DNA of 64,000 nucleotides from assembly GCA_026874595.1 (NCBI GenBank), contig CM049307.1, positions 20,313,079 through 20,377,078 on the forward strand, read 5' to 3'. Source of the stretch: Sipunculus nudus. Its lineage: Eukaryota > Annelida > Sipuncula > Golfingiida > Sipunculidae. The number at the start of each line of letters is the position of its first letter. The first letter of the stretch is position 1. The translations under genes and the position numbers were made by a program. The notes beneath the pieces were generated by a model. It searched no databases. It was given only the letters and a program-made list of their open reading frames with translations, and was not told the origin of the DNA. Below, piece after piece: positions 52,779 to 63,431 of the stretch.

Positions 52779-54498
52779 CTAGATGTGTCGGAACGACACG
52801 AATGCCCCCGCCTTGGGCAAATTAGAAACATTTGTAAAATTTGGAAAATTTTTTAAGTTCAGGAGGTGTCATATGGTCAAAAGTAGGTCAACAAGGGCAA
52901 AATGCAAACTCGATCTGTAACGGGTCATTATCAAGCAACACACCAAAAATCATGCCAGTATATGCAGGCATTGTGAAAAAAAGTCCATACATGTGCATTT
53001 TCCATAAAAATTTCTGTCTTTCATGAAATTTTTTTATGTTTAGGATCCATAAAACAATCAAAAGTAGGTCAACCAGGATGAAACGCAAACTCGATCTGTA
53101 ACTGTCATTAACTGCCCACACAAAAAAAATCAGGGTGGTATCTGCAGGCATTGAGGAAAAAAAGTCAGTACATATGCATTTGTTATGAAAATTTATATTT
53201 TTCATGAAACTTTCTATGTTCAGGAGCAGTCAAATGGTCAAAAGTAGGTCAACTGAGACAAAACAGGAACTCGATCTGTAACTGGTCATTATCTGCCTAC
53301 ACACCAAAAATCAGGCCCATATCTGCAGGCACTGCGAAAAAAAGTCCATACATGTGCACTTTTTTATGAAATTTTCTATGTGAGAGCACAGCCAAACGGT
53401 CAAAAATAGGTTAACTGGGGCAAAACGCGAACTCCATCTGTAACTGGTCATTATCTGCCAACACACCAAAAATCAGGCCAATATCTGCAGGCACTGAGAA
53501 AAAAAAACCGTACATGTGTTTTTGTCATGAAATTTCATATTTTTCATGAAATTTTCTATGTTCAGGAGCCATAAAACCGTCAAAAGTAGGTCAACCAGGA
53601 GGAAATGTGAACTCGATCTGTAACTGGTCTATATCTGCTCACACACAAAAAATCAGGCCAATATCTGCAGGCATTGCGAAAAAAAGTCTGTACATGTGTA
53701 TCTGTCATGAATATTTCTATTTTTCATGAAATTTTCTAAGTTAAGGAGCCGTAAAACGGTCAAAAGTAGGTCAACCAGGACGAAACGCGAACTCGATCTG
53801 TAACTGGTCTATATCAACTCACACACAAAAAATCAGGCCAATATCTGCAGGCATTGCGAAAAAAAGTCCGTACATGTGTATCTGTCATGAATATTTTTAT
53901 TTTTCATGAAATTTTCTAAGTTTAGGAGCCGTAAAAAAAGTAGGTCAACCAAGACGAAACGCGAACTCGATCTGTAACTGGTCTATATCTGCTCACACAC
54001 AAAAAATCAGGCCAATATCTGCAGGCATTGCGAAAAAAAGTCCGTACATGTGTATCTGTCATGAATATTTCTATTTTTCATGAAATTTTCTAAGTTTAGG
54101 AGCCGTAAAACGGTCAAAAGTAGGTCAACCAGGACGAAACGCGAACTCGATCTGTAACTGGTCTATATCTGCTCACACACCAAAAATCAGGCCAATATCT
54201 GCAGGCATTGCAAAAAAAAGTCCGTACATGTGTATCTGTCATGAATATTTCTATTTCATGAAATTTTCTAAGTTAAGGAGCAGTAAAACGGTCAAAAGTA
54301 GGTCAACCGGGACGAAACGCGAACTCGATCTGTAACTGGTCTATATCTGCCCACACACCAAAAATCAGGCCAATATCTGCAGGCATTGCGAAAAAAAGTC
54401 CGTACAACTGTTTCATTTCGGAATGACAGAATGACGGAATGACGGAATGACGGACATGGGTAAAACTATATGCCCCGGCCACTTTGTGGCGGGGGCAT
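52779..54498 (+). mobile_element. F4 element, plus strand, inside F3
   Basis: The 5' end CTAGAT leads into the hairpin GTGTCG-GAA-CGACAC and the box ATGCCCCCGCC. Nine core units follow: TGCAGGC recurs at about 52963, 53143, 53324, 53486, 53666, 53846, 54020, 54200 and 54378, mostly 180 bp apart. Then an ATGACGGA-type microsatellite (54421-54454) and the 3' hairpin TATGCCCCGGCCAC-TTT-GTGGCGGGGGCAT, whose GGCGGGGGCAT is the exact complement of the box. The last five units are nearly identical and the first ones decayed. Non-coding. Confidence 0.9.
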
Positions 54499-54670
54499 AA
54501 AATTTTAAAAGATTTTGATCTAATTTTGGGTATACAATTTAATTTTGATTAATTAAAGTTATATTACTGGAAAAAAAGTCCATAGCTTTAACTAGTTTTG
54601 TGTTAAGTGATCAAATATTTTTCCTGATTTTTTACGAAATGCATTATGTTTGGGCCCATAACATTTTAAA

Positions 54671-56118
54671 ACTAGAATACGGGTAGTCGACAAGCGACTA
54701 CGTGTATCCGCCAAAATCAGAGAAGGACGGTTGAAGTGAGGCATGGATTGAGTGGCAAGGGGATGTAGAGTTACATGTGTTAAATATTTGAATGGATCTC
54801 TGCCACATAAACATGATTGTAGGTGGCGCCACCTGTTATTTGAACGAGAAACTATCCAAGATATATACACATGCAAAATTTCATGTGGAAAAGTCAAACC
54901 ACTGCAGAGATATGAGTGTTTTTATCCCACAGCAGACAAACAGATGGACGCTGTGCAAAAATGGCTGCAGGTGGTGCCACCATTTTTGTTCATGTTATAA
55001 AGCTATCCAAGGGCTACATTTGTGTAAATTTTTTTTCCTGATTGGTCAAACAGTTCCCGAGATATGAGCTTGGATGTCTGCAGCGTTAACGTGAATGTAG
55101 GTGGCGCCACCTGTCATAGAATCAAGAAAGCATGCCGAATTTTAGGTGAATTAGTCAAACCACTGCAGAGATAGGAGTGATTTTAACCCCAGGCAGATGA
55201 ACAATTGGACACTGTGCAAACATGGTTGCAGGTGGCGCCATCTTTTGTTGTGTATGTTATAAAGCTATCCCAGGGCTACATTTGTGTAAAAATTTTTTCC
55301 GGATCGGTCAAACGGTTCCCGAGATATATGGGTTTATGTGTGGAGCGTTAACGCGAATGTAGGTGGCGCCACCTGTCATAAAATCAAGAAAGCTATCTAG
55401 GATGTACATGCATGTCGATTTTTAGGTGAATTAGTCAAACCACTGCAGAGATATGAGAGATTTTAACCCCAGGCAGATGAACAAATGGACACTGTGCAAA
55501 CATCGTTGCAGGTGGCACCACCTTTTGTTGTGTATGTTATAAAGCTATCCCAGGGCTAAATTTGTGTGAAAATTTTTTCCGGATCGGTCAAACGGTTCCT
55601 GAGATATATGGGTTTATGTGTGGAGCGTTACGTGAATGTAGGTGGCGCCACCTGTCATAAAATCGAGAAAGCTATCTAGGATGTATATGCATGCCGAATT
55701 TTAGGTGAATTAGTCAAACCACTGCAGAGATATGAGTGATTTTAACCCCATGCAGATGAACAGATGGACACTGTGCAAACATGGTTGCAGGTGGCGCCAC
55801 CTTTTGTTGTGTATGTTATAAAGCTATCCCAGGGCTATATTTGTGTAAAAAATTTTTACGGATCGGTCAAACGGTTCCCGAGATATATGGGTTTATGTGT
55901 GGAAACAGACGCACAAACGGACACTGGGCAGAGACAAAAGGTCAGAGGTCAAGGTCACTTGGTTAGGCACCAGTTCACATGTGACCAGATAATTTGTGTA
56001 AGTTTTGGAAAAATCTGTCCAGTAGTCTCAGAGGAGTTCTCCGGAAACGAACGCGGCGGCGGCCGCGGAACCCGGTCAAAAACATAGTATCCGCGAAACT
56101 TCGTTTTGGCGGATACAA
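54671..56118 (+). mobile_element. F1 element copy D, inside F3
   Basis: The 5' end ACTAGAATACGG leads to the perfect hairpin GTAGTCG-ACAAG-CGACTAC (54683-54701) and the box GTATCCGCCAAAA (54704-54716). Perfect GGTGGCGCCACC copies start at 54822, 55100, 55362, 55641 and 55790, with single-base variants between them. The 3' end has a GCGGCGGCGG tract, GTATCCGCGAAAC and TTTTGGCGGATAC (56104-56116), which form the terminal hairpin, then AA. It is the best preserved F1 copy. Its 100-codon open frames translate the repeats and are not genes. Confidence 0.92.
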
Positions 56119-56476
56119 TTATATAATACAGACATAATTTCTGACATGTATATAGGAACTATATAGAGGAAAAATTATGGTAAATATATATGAGGAAAAA
56201 CGGATGAGTGGTTTTGATATTAGGCAGTCCTGAAGTGTGAAAATAGGTTTTTAATAAAAAATTGAGGTTTTCCTTAATTTCTCAAAGGAACGAAGATGCA
56301 AAGACGAGGTTTTCAGCTTGGTAGGAGATCTCGGGGACATCTAACATTATGCCGAATTTTGGATTCCTAGGTCTTACGGTTTCAAAACGTGCCACATCTA
56401 CGGACGGACGGACTGACGACGGACAATGGACCACGACTATAGCTCAGATGACTAATTATAGTCAGCTGAGCTAAAA

Positions 56477-58079
56477 ATGTTAAACAGTTTTCTGACTGAA
56501 GTGATCTATTGTTTCAATTAACCAACAACAGTCAATTTGTGCTACATAAAGTTAAAATGGCTTTGCAAGGTTGCCAGCAGCCAACTCTGAAAAAATTCCC
56601 TGATCTTTTCCCTGACTTTCTGATGACTTTCAGTCAAAAATATTTAAATGGTGCTGGTAAAATTGTCATAATTATAAATGCAAGTGGCAGATGATGGCTA
56701 AAAAAGGTGACAGCTTCCGGATGCTGTGTCAGGGCTTTAGCTCACAGGAGCAGGGATTCAGCTCACAGGGGAGCATAAATTAAAGCACTGGTACTGCCCT
56801 GCACTGGACATCAGGAGGAAATAAGATCATATACATGGAAAACAAGAGTTTACAAATCCTTATTTCATGGCTATTAGGCAAAAAAAGGTTGGGTTCTCAG
56901 GCACTCTTTATCAGATATCAGTGTGTGAGGCCAATTCTTTTTATACCTTTTCTGTTTTGATAAAAATGTCAAATGTTCAGGGAAAAAAAGCATGATAATA
57001 ACAGAATTGATATGCTTAACAGGTAAAAGCATAAAATAAAGGGAATCTTAACAAACTTGTATTATTTTATCTTCTTGAAAAAAATGTCTGAGAGACTGGA
57101 GCTCAAAATTGGTGAGTTTCTATTGAAAATAAAAATAAAAATGTTTGTTGCGGTGGGTTAAAACTCACACATGCAGTGCCTGAGAACCCTACCTTTTTCC
57201 TTTTTTTTTGGCTTTAATGATTTTAATTCTAAAGTATTTTAGATTATTTATTTAATTGTACCAGTATACATACAGTCTTGAAAGATTAATTCTATATTTG
57301 GCATCATTATAAAACATTGATGCAAGCAGTCAGACTGAACTATGTACCGATGCTATATGACTTGGAAGACTGCAGGTAAAATTTCTTACTGAATTTACTA
57401 TGAAATCGGAAAAATAAAAAAAGAAAAGAATTTTGAATTGTCAAAAAAAAATTCTCAGACTTTTGTGTCCTTTTGAACACTTGCCAATGTCATGATATCT
57501 TCATAGCCAAAAAATTACCAAAAGAACTCTAACAACACTGTAAAGGATAGAACGGCTCTTCAGTACAATTAATATACAACACACTTTCTTTTCAGGTAAT
57601 TCATGCAGAAAGCAAATACTTTATAAATAAGCATGGTATTACCCACTGGTGTGAAATTTAAAGAGATTGCAAGAAAAACTCACGTTACAAGCAAGTTGGA
57701 CTTACCTGTTCATAACATAACTTTATTTTTCATGAAACTCCTTTTTTGAGGTTTACAGTACGATATATGATGTGAACTACTGATGATATTTATAACTTCT
57801 ATGATAAATCAATGATGAGTCAATATTTCTACAAACAGTTAAGTGCAGAAAGGGTGCTCTAATTAATATTCCTAAAAAAGGCATGGTCAAAGGTAAAACT
57901 ATCTCATTAAACCCAATTCAGAACGAGATGAAACAACAATATAGATTTTGACATGTGTACTGGTTCAAAGGATACACCTTTTGACATATATGGTATTGGT
58001 AGATTATGATATTTTCTCTTTTGGATCAGTGATTCTATGAACTAAGTTGAGTGCAGAAAGAGTGCTTGTTTTGACTTAC
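56477..58079. other. Unique DNA, probably intronic
   Basis: No gene or repeat supportable. It would be intron if the exon at 58080 is real. Confidence 0.4.
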
Positions 58080-58217
58080 TTGCCGGACCGACTGACAGGC
58101 CTGTCCCTGGGTGTTGCTGATGGGGTCAGTGACCCCATGCTGGCAGTCCTGGTGTTTGGTCTTTGAGCTGGCGGATGAAGTGGTAAGCTTTCCATGTTGC
58201 TGCGCAGTGACTGGAAC
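58080..58217 (-). CDS. Candidate internal exon, Ser/Pro/Arg-rich unknown protein
   Basis: Minus strand: AATTTTGACCTCAG is a good acceptor ending at 58218, and GGCAA|GTAAGT at 58080/58079 is a near-ideal donor. The 138 bp between them (46 codons' worth, symmetric phase) is clearly more GC-rich than its flanks. One frame gives FQSLRSNMESLPLHPPAQRP then NTRTASMGSLTPSATPRDRP and VSRSG, a low-complexity basic, Ser/Pro-rich segment typical of disordered linkers in signalling or cytoskeletal proteins, with RTAS and SATPR-like phosphosite motifs. A second frame is also open but less protein-like; the third has a TGA. I do not recognise the parent protein. It is the best spliced-exon candidate in the window and implies a minus-strand gene with long introns. 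Confidence 0.6.
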
Positions 58218-59084
58218 CTGAGGTCAAAATTAATTAGAGTATTGTTTGATCAAGTCTAATCATGTCAAACAAGGTTCACTTCATATCTTACATGGTTATT
58301 ATCATATGGACTTGTTTTCTGATTTGGTTGTAGCCAGTGCATACTGGTTGATATACAAAAATGGTATTCATGCAGATCTGATCAGACTCCAGATTCAGTA
58401 CTCCTGGGTCTCTGGCCTTTAAAACACCAGGATCTGATAATTTCAACATGGGAAATTATAAAAAATGCATATATCATACGCAATGGTTAACATCTCACGT
58501 CAACTTTCTTCTCCTTGAATAATTCTCTGTATCAGATATTTTGAATTCAGAAATGAGAAATGTTTTTAAGGGATAAACCCATGGCCTGTTGGTGGCACTG
58601 CCTTTTAAAAAATGAACTTTATTTATTTTACAACTAGTGATAATAGCTACTGCAACGCATTCTCAATAGTTTGGATAGTGGCACTCAGTTAGTCTATAAA
58701 GGTGGAGAAAACCAATGACCTGAAGAAAACCAGTGCCTTGGATGGGCAACTAAAAACCCACTCTCTTAGTCAAGCCATGGATCAAACTCATGTCCCAGCA
58801 GAGAGCACCGTGTGTTCTTTTAACCACTTGACTGTCCAGGTAATTTTTGTAGAAGAATAAAGGTGTACCATACAGTAAGAACATACAATAAGAATGTTTT
58901 CTTATAAATACTGTTATGCTCGCTGAATTTCAGGTTATATATGTAAGAGGGGCAAGAAGTAATTCAGAAGTCATCACTCATCTTTAAGACAACTGAGTGA
59001 ATCTCTGAAGTTCTATCAAGACTGCACTTTTTTCCCATAACTTACTGGTGGGTTTCCAATGCAGGACCTTCTGAAGTCCAATGC
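58218..59084. other. Unique DNA
   Basis: Intron-like; nothing else seen. Confidence 0.4.
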
Positions 59085-59600
59085 CTTAACTACATACAAG
59101 GCTACATCATACTTCTTAACAACCAGGCTACATCCTACCCCTCAACTACAAGGCTACATCCTACCCCTCAACTACAAGGCTACACCTTTCCCCTTAACCA
59201 CAAGGCTCAACCTATCCCTTAACCACAAGGCTACAGCCTACCCCTCAACCACAAGGCTACAGCCTACCCCTAAACCACAAGGCTACAGCCTACCCCTCAA
59301 CCACAAGGCTACAGCCTACCCCTCAACCACAAGGCTACAGCCTACCCCTCAACCACAAGGCTACAGCCTACTCCTTAACCACAAGGCTGTAGCTACAGCA
59401 TAACCCTTAACTACAAGGCTACATCCTACTCCTTAACCACCAGGCAACATCCTACCCCTATAAAACACCAGGCTACATCCTACCCCTTTTAACCACAAGG
59501 CTACATCCTACCGCTTAACTACAAGGCTACATCCTACCCCTTTAAACAACAAGGCTACATCCTACCCATTAACTACAAGGCTACATCCTACCCCTTAATT
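59085..59600. repeat. 24-27 bp minisatellite, about 20 units
   Basis: The unit AACCACAAGGCTACAGCCTA plus CCCCTC, 26 bp in the most regular part (59220-59370), varies to ACATCCTACCCCTTAA at the edges. The unit has no stop codon in any plus-strand frame, which creates a spurious 114-codon open frame. Confidence 0.95.
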
Positions 59601-62600
59601 CAGATATTTTTGTTTTGAATCTTATGAATGTTATGATTATGTATGAATGTTATGGTGTATTAATCCCAATTTACTAGATTTTACATTTTGGATGCAGATT
59701 ATGCATGTTATGTAGTATTATTTGCATTTTAGATTACATGTAAAAGTAATTTTGCTAATATGTTAAGTAATTTTAACTGTATTACATTAATATTTTATGT
59801 AATCATAATTGTAATTGTACTCATACAATTTTAAAGTAACAATAATTGTAACTGATTACATTTCTTATGTAATTGCTCCAGACCTGACAAAAAAAAAGAA
59901 TTAATAAACATCTCATCTCAAAGATATTTTGGATTCTAAAGAGTGAAAGTACTTCAGTGAACAATACCTGTCAGAGTATCTGCTTAAATATTACAGGTGC
60001 TTGTAATAAAGGACCACCTGACATGGTCAGGACCAGTGGACTGATAATGATTATAGTATACTTGTACATCAAATGTTCCAGCAGCTGTTATGGATTTTTG
60101 TTATTATATATATATATACATATATACATATCATGCCTACTTGCCAGGTGTCTAAATATTGGTGGTGGATGACCTTAAGGTCATAGACATCAAAGTTAAA
60201 GTAAATAGATATCCAGTTGGTCAGATGATGACTCGATGCTCTTCAATGGATGGACACACAAAGGGATGGAAAGAAAAATGAGGGATGTTGTTATAGCACA
60301 ATCAATATATCATCAGTTGTTATGAAACATCCTTTACTGTCTACATGAGTGCTGTAAAAGCTTTTGTTTTGTGCTACATAATATCTGGATTGGTACTGAA
60401 CTCTCAATAATGTGTTAAAGTTGTGTTGATGTGAAAAATCTCAGGAAATGTTTCTTTTCACTTTTTACACAAAACAACTGTAATGAAGCAAAACAAAAAA
60501 AACTATAGATGAATGTATGGTTGCTTATATATTTCTTCATTGTAATATTTTTATGTATTCAAACTTTCATTAAATCTAAAAGCTAACAAAAACACTAATT
60601 CAGAAAAATTTACATTGCTCTAAAAGTGGCAGACCATAAGAATTCACAGGTCTGGCAAAATTCAGTTAGCTGGTAAAAATCTTGGCAGGTATGTATTTTT
60701 ACAGGGTCTGATCCAGGTCACATTTTTGATGGAATCACACAGATATTTTATTTGCTGTACAATTAAAGAATGATCTACTTTTTAAATCCCCTTACAGAAA
60801 AAAACCAAAGTGTGTACAAAGCCTTAAAATAACAAAATTACTGTAAAAAATAGGATTATTCATTAAAGAAATTGTGGCATCAAGTAATCCTTCTGGTTCT
60901 GCCTTGCCTGACCCCAGTGTCTGGTAAAAAAATTTGTAATTATCTGATTAACCATAAGAATAGATATAGGAAATGTATAATACTCAAAAAAATTTATATA
61001 TATATATTACTTTAATCTATTTGCTTTATATAATCAGATCAAACTTCAAATATCATATTTTGCCCATTTTATTCTCTCATTGTTAAAACATGTAAAACTA
61101 TATTTTCACTTTTTCCTACTTATTCTTTCAAATGTCAAAAAAAAGAATATGTTAGTTCAAATAAATACATCAATAATCTCATAAAGTTCTAAAACTACTG
61201 ATGGGCCAGTATAAAAATATCAAAATTGTTTATTTTCAATAACTTAGAAGGGCTCATAAAATGTTAGAAAATATGTATATGAAGATTCTGCCACCAGATG
61301 GAGTTATATGTACAGCAGATATTGAACAAGACTATTTTTTATCCTTTAGGTTCACAGCAGGGCTAGCTGTCATGAGATATTCTGTGGCACAGGGTTAGGA
61401 TGATATCAGTTTTTTTATATCATGATTATCACATAAAATTTACTCATTGTATGTATATTGTGATATCTTATTATCAGTATCTATAACAGGAATTCCAGCA
61501 CTCTAGTCTTTATATCACACTTGACAATACGTTCTGTTATGTTTCTGAACTACCATCCAAGACAGTTTCCAGAAAATGTGGTTCTACCAATTTGTCAAAC
61601 ATATTCACTTTTGATGTATATCCATACATTTTTGAATATTATAATGATCAGTTCTTTATAAAATTCCATGCAATTCATTCAAACAATTTATGATATACAT
61701 TTCTTGAAATAAATGTTTTCTGAACACAGATAGAACCTGTTGATGCCATTATCTTCAGCAGATAATCATAAAAGGGCATTTTTTGTGTACCAAACCCATG
61801 GACAAAAATGCATATAATATGATACCGGTATTTTGATAATAGGGAAGTTAACGTAATTAAGTAATCACAGCCGTCAGATATTGTGATACATTTGAATAAT
61901 ATGGTAATTTTCTGTACTGGTAACCAAGTCTACTGTGGATTAATTGACATTATAAAATGTTTCAGATACTGTACTGAAGTTAATTATAAATGTAAACATG
62001 TTTAAAACAAACAGCAGTGGAGCGAAAAAAAATAACACACACACACATGGGCCCAAACATCATAGTTACCCTTCTTAAAGTAGGGATGGGAATATGGAGC
62101 ACCTGAGGGAGGTTCTAGATAAAGATAGATGCTTAACATCCTGATGACGAATGGGCTGCTGATCTGCTGCACCAGTCACACCAAGAAATATTCAGACAAT
62201 TTAATGCAAAAACCTATTAGCTAGCACTAAAGGTTTCAATCTGTGGGAAGTGATTTATGGACAGATGTTGAACAGACCAATCAGTGCTTCAGGCATGGGT
62301 TAGATGAAATGGCCTATGAATTCATTCAGCCCTCATCAACTGATCTTTGGCAAATCACAGTTCCCTTGGAGCTCTTAATGAGCAGTGGCCTTATATCAGT
62401 TATCCATTTCACAGTTAAGTTGAGCTGCAGCCTTGCTGGCCAGCACCAGCTAATGAAGGACTTGTAAAGTAATTATATGGACCATTTCAGCAGCCTTGGC
62501 TGTACTGAGTGCTGTGTGCCTGACTGACTACTTGTCAATAACCTACTATTGTGAATTTTCATGAAGCATCAATGTTTTTCTCAGCTCTAATTAAATTTAA

Positions 62601-62690
62601 GACATTACAAATTACTACTTAATATGACCACATCATAGTTAAAACATGTTGAATATGTGGCTCTTTACTGTCTTGTTCTAATGTTAAAAA
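59601..62690. other. Unique AT-rich DNA with short AT tracts
   Basis: TA-rich simple sequence lies at about 60105-60130 and 60995-61010. At 60169-60184 there is a 16 bp perfect palindrome, ATGACCTTAAGGTCAT. A 74-codon plus-strand frame at 62243-62467 has no splice support. Confidence 0.4.
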
Positions 62691-63431
62691 CTATCCCGTC
62701 ATCACCAATGGGGATGTCAGGTGACCCTCAGGTGATTTCATCGAAAAAAGGGCAAACACATTTCCAAACAACAGGTCTGACAGAATTTTAGCAATCAAGC
62801 CCTGCAAGGAATCCAACATTTTATAGATGTCCTGGTTTCCATTGCATTGGTCAAAATAAACACACTGTTCCCTTGGTAACATAGCATTAACTGTCATACA
62901 AACTTGCAGCAAGACCCCTGACCGTATATTCGAAAGTTTGATTTTCACAGTTAAGTTGAGCATATTCGAAAGTTTGATTTTCCAAACAAAAAGCTTGTCC
63001 CCCACATTTTTGGAAAAATGGCGTTCTACTCTATTTCAGCATAAGGTTTGCCATTTCAATTTTACATGGATTTCCAGGCTTTATAAGTCCATGGTTCAAG
63101 CTGCCTGATTTTGATTGAATTAATGTGAATGCTGCTGCATGACTGGCATAAACTTAAAAGGCCAAGTAATTTGTGTAAATCACATTCATTTAATTCATGA
63201 AATATGGTAAGTGACAAAACCACTGGGGATGTCCTCATTAAGTAAATCTTCAACAGTCCTTGTGAGTGAACTACCTAAGACTACGCATGATAAATGGACA
63301 TCACACAAAGCCTTCAATGTACTTTTAATGATCTGGTAAATTTCTTGCAGGTAACTGAGAGATAGATAGACTCTGGCTGTGAGAAGGACAACTTGATTCA
63401 GTATGAATGACACCCTTCTGCCAGAGGTCAT
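62691..63431 (-). CDS. Two neighbouring exon-like open frames, unknown protein
   Basis: Minus strand. The upstream frame (63431-63195, 78 codons) contains YLSLSYLQEIYQIIKSTLKA, then LCDVHLSCVVLGSS and VEDLLNEDIPSGF. The downstream frame (63005-62691, 104 codons) contains LLQVCMTVNAMLPREQ, then YFDQCNGNQDIYKMLDSLQG and LIAKILSDLLFGNVF, and ends at a TAG. Both read as helical protein rather than low complexity. Between and within them are acceptor-like sites (TTCTCACAG near 63379, TCAG|GGG near 62920), but I cannot fix exon limits. A short direct repeat, CATATTCGAAAGTTTGATTT, disrupts the region near 62930-62980. Either these are exons of a minus-strand gene or a decayed coding fragment. Not recognised. 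Confidence 0.3.

Larger units (their letters stand above)
50677..56476 (+). mobile_element. F3 element, second copy, split by two insertions
   Basis: Collinear with 25036-27684: the same 5' hairpin and GGCGCTCAGCTG box, and the same 3' end with ACGG tract, TATAGCTCAGATGAC and CAGCTGAGC. Two blocks are absent from the other copy, 52779-54498 (F4) and 54671-56118 (F1 copy D). Removing them leaves about 2.63 kb, close to the 2.65 kb of the intact copy. The copies are highly similar throughout, including non-coding parts. Confidence 0.88.

Noticed and set aside
8492-56118. F1-F4 as classical TIR (cut-and-paste) MITEs
   Set aside because: The inverted boxes are subterminal and sit next to hairpins, and the two informative empty sites show no target duplication.
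59059-59403. 114-codon frame with a 26-residue repeat
   Set aside because: It is produced by a stop-free 26 bp minisatellite unit; all plus frames are similarly open.
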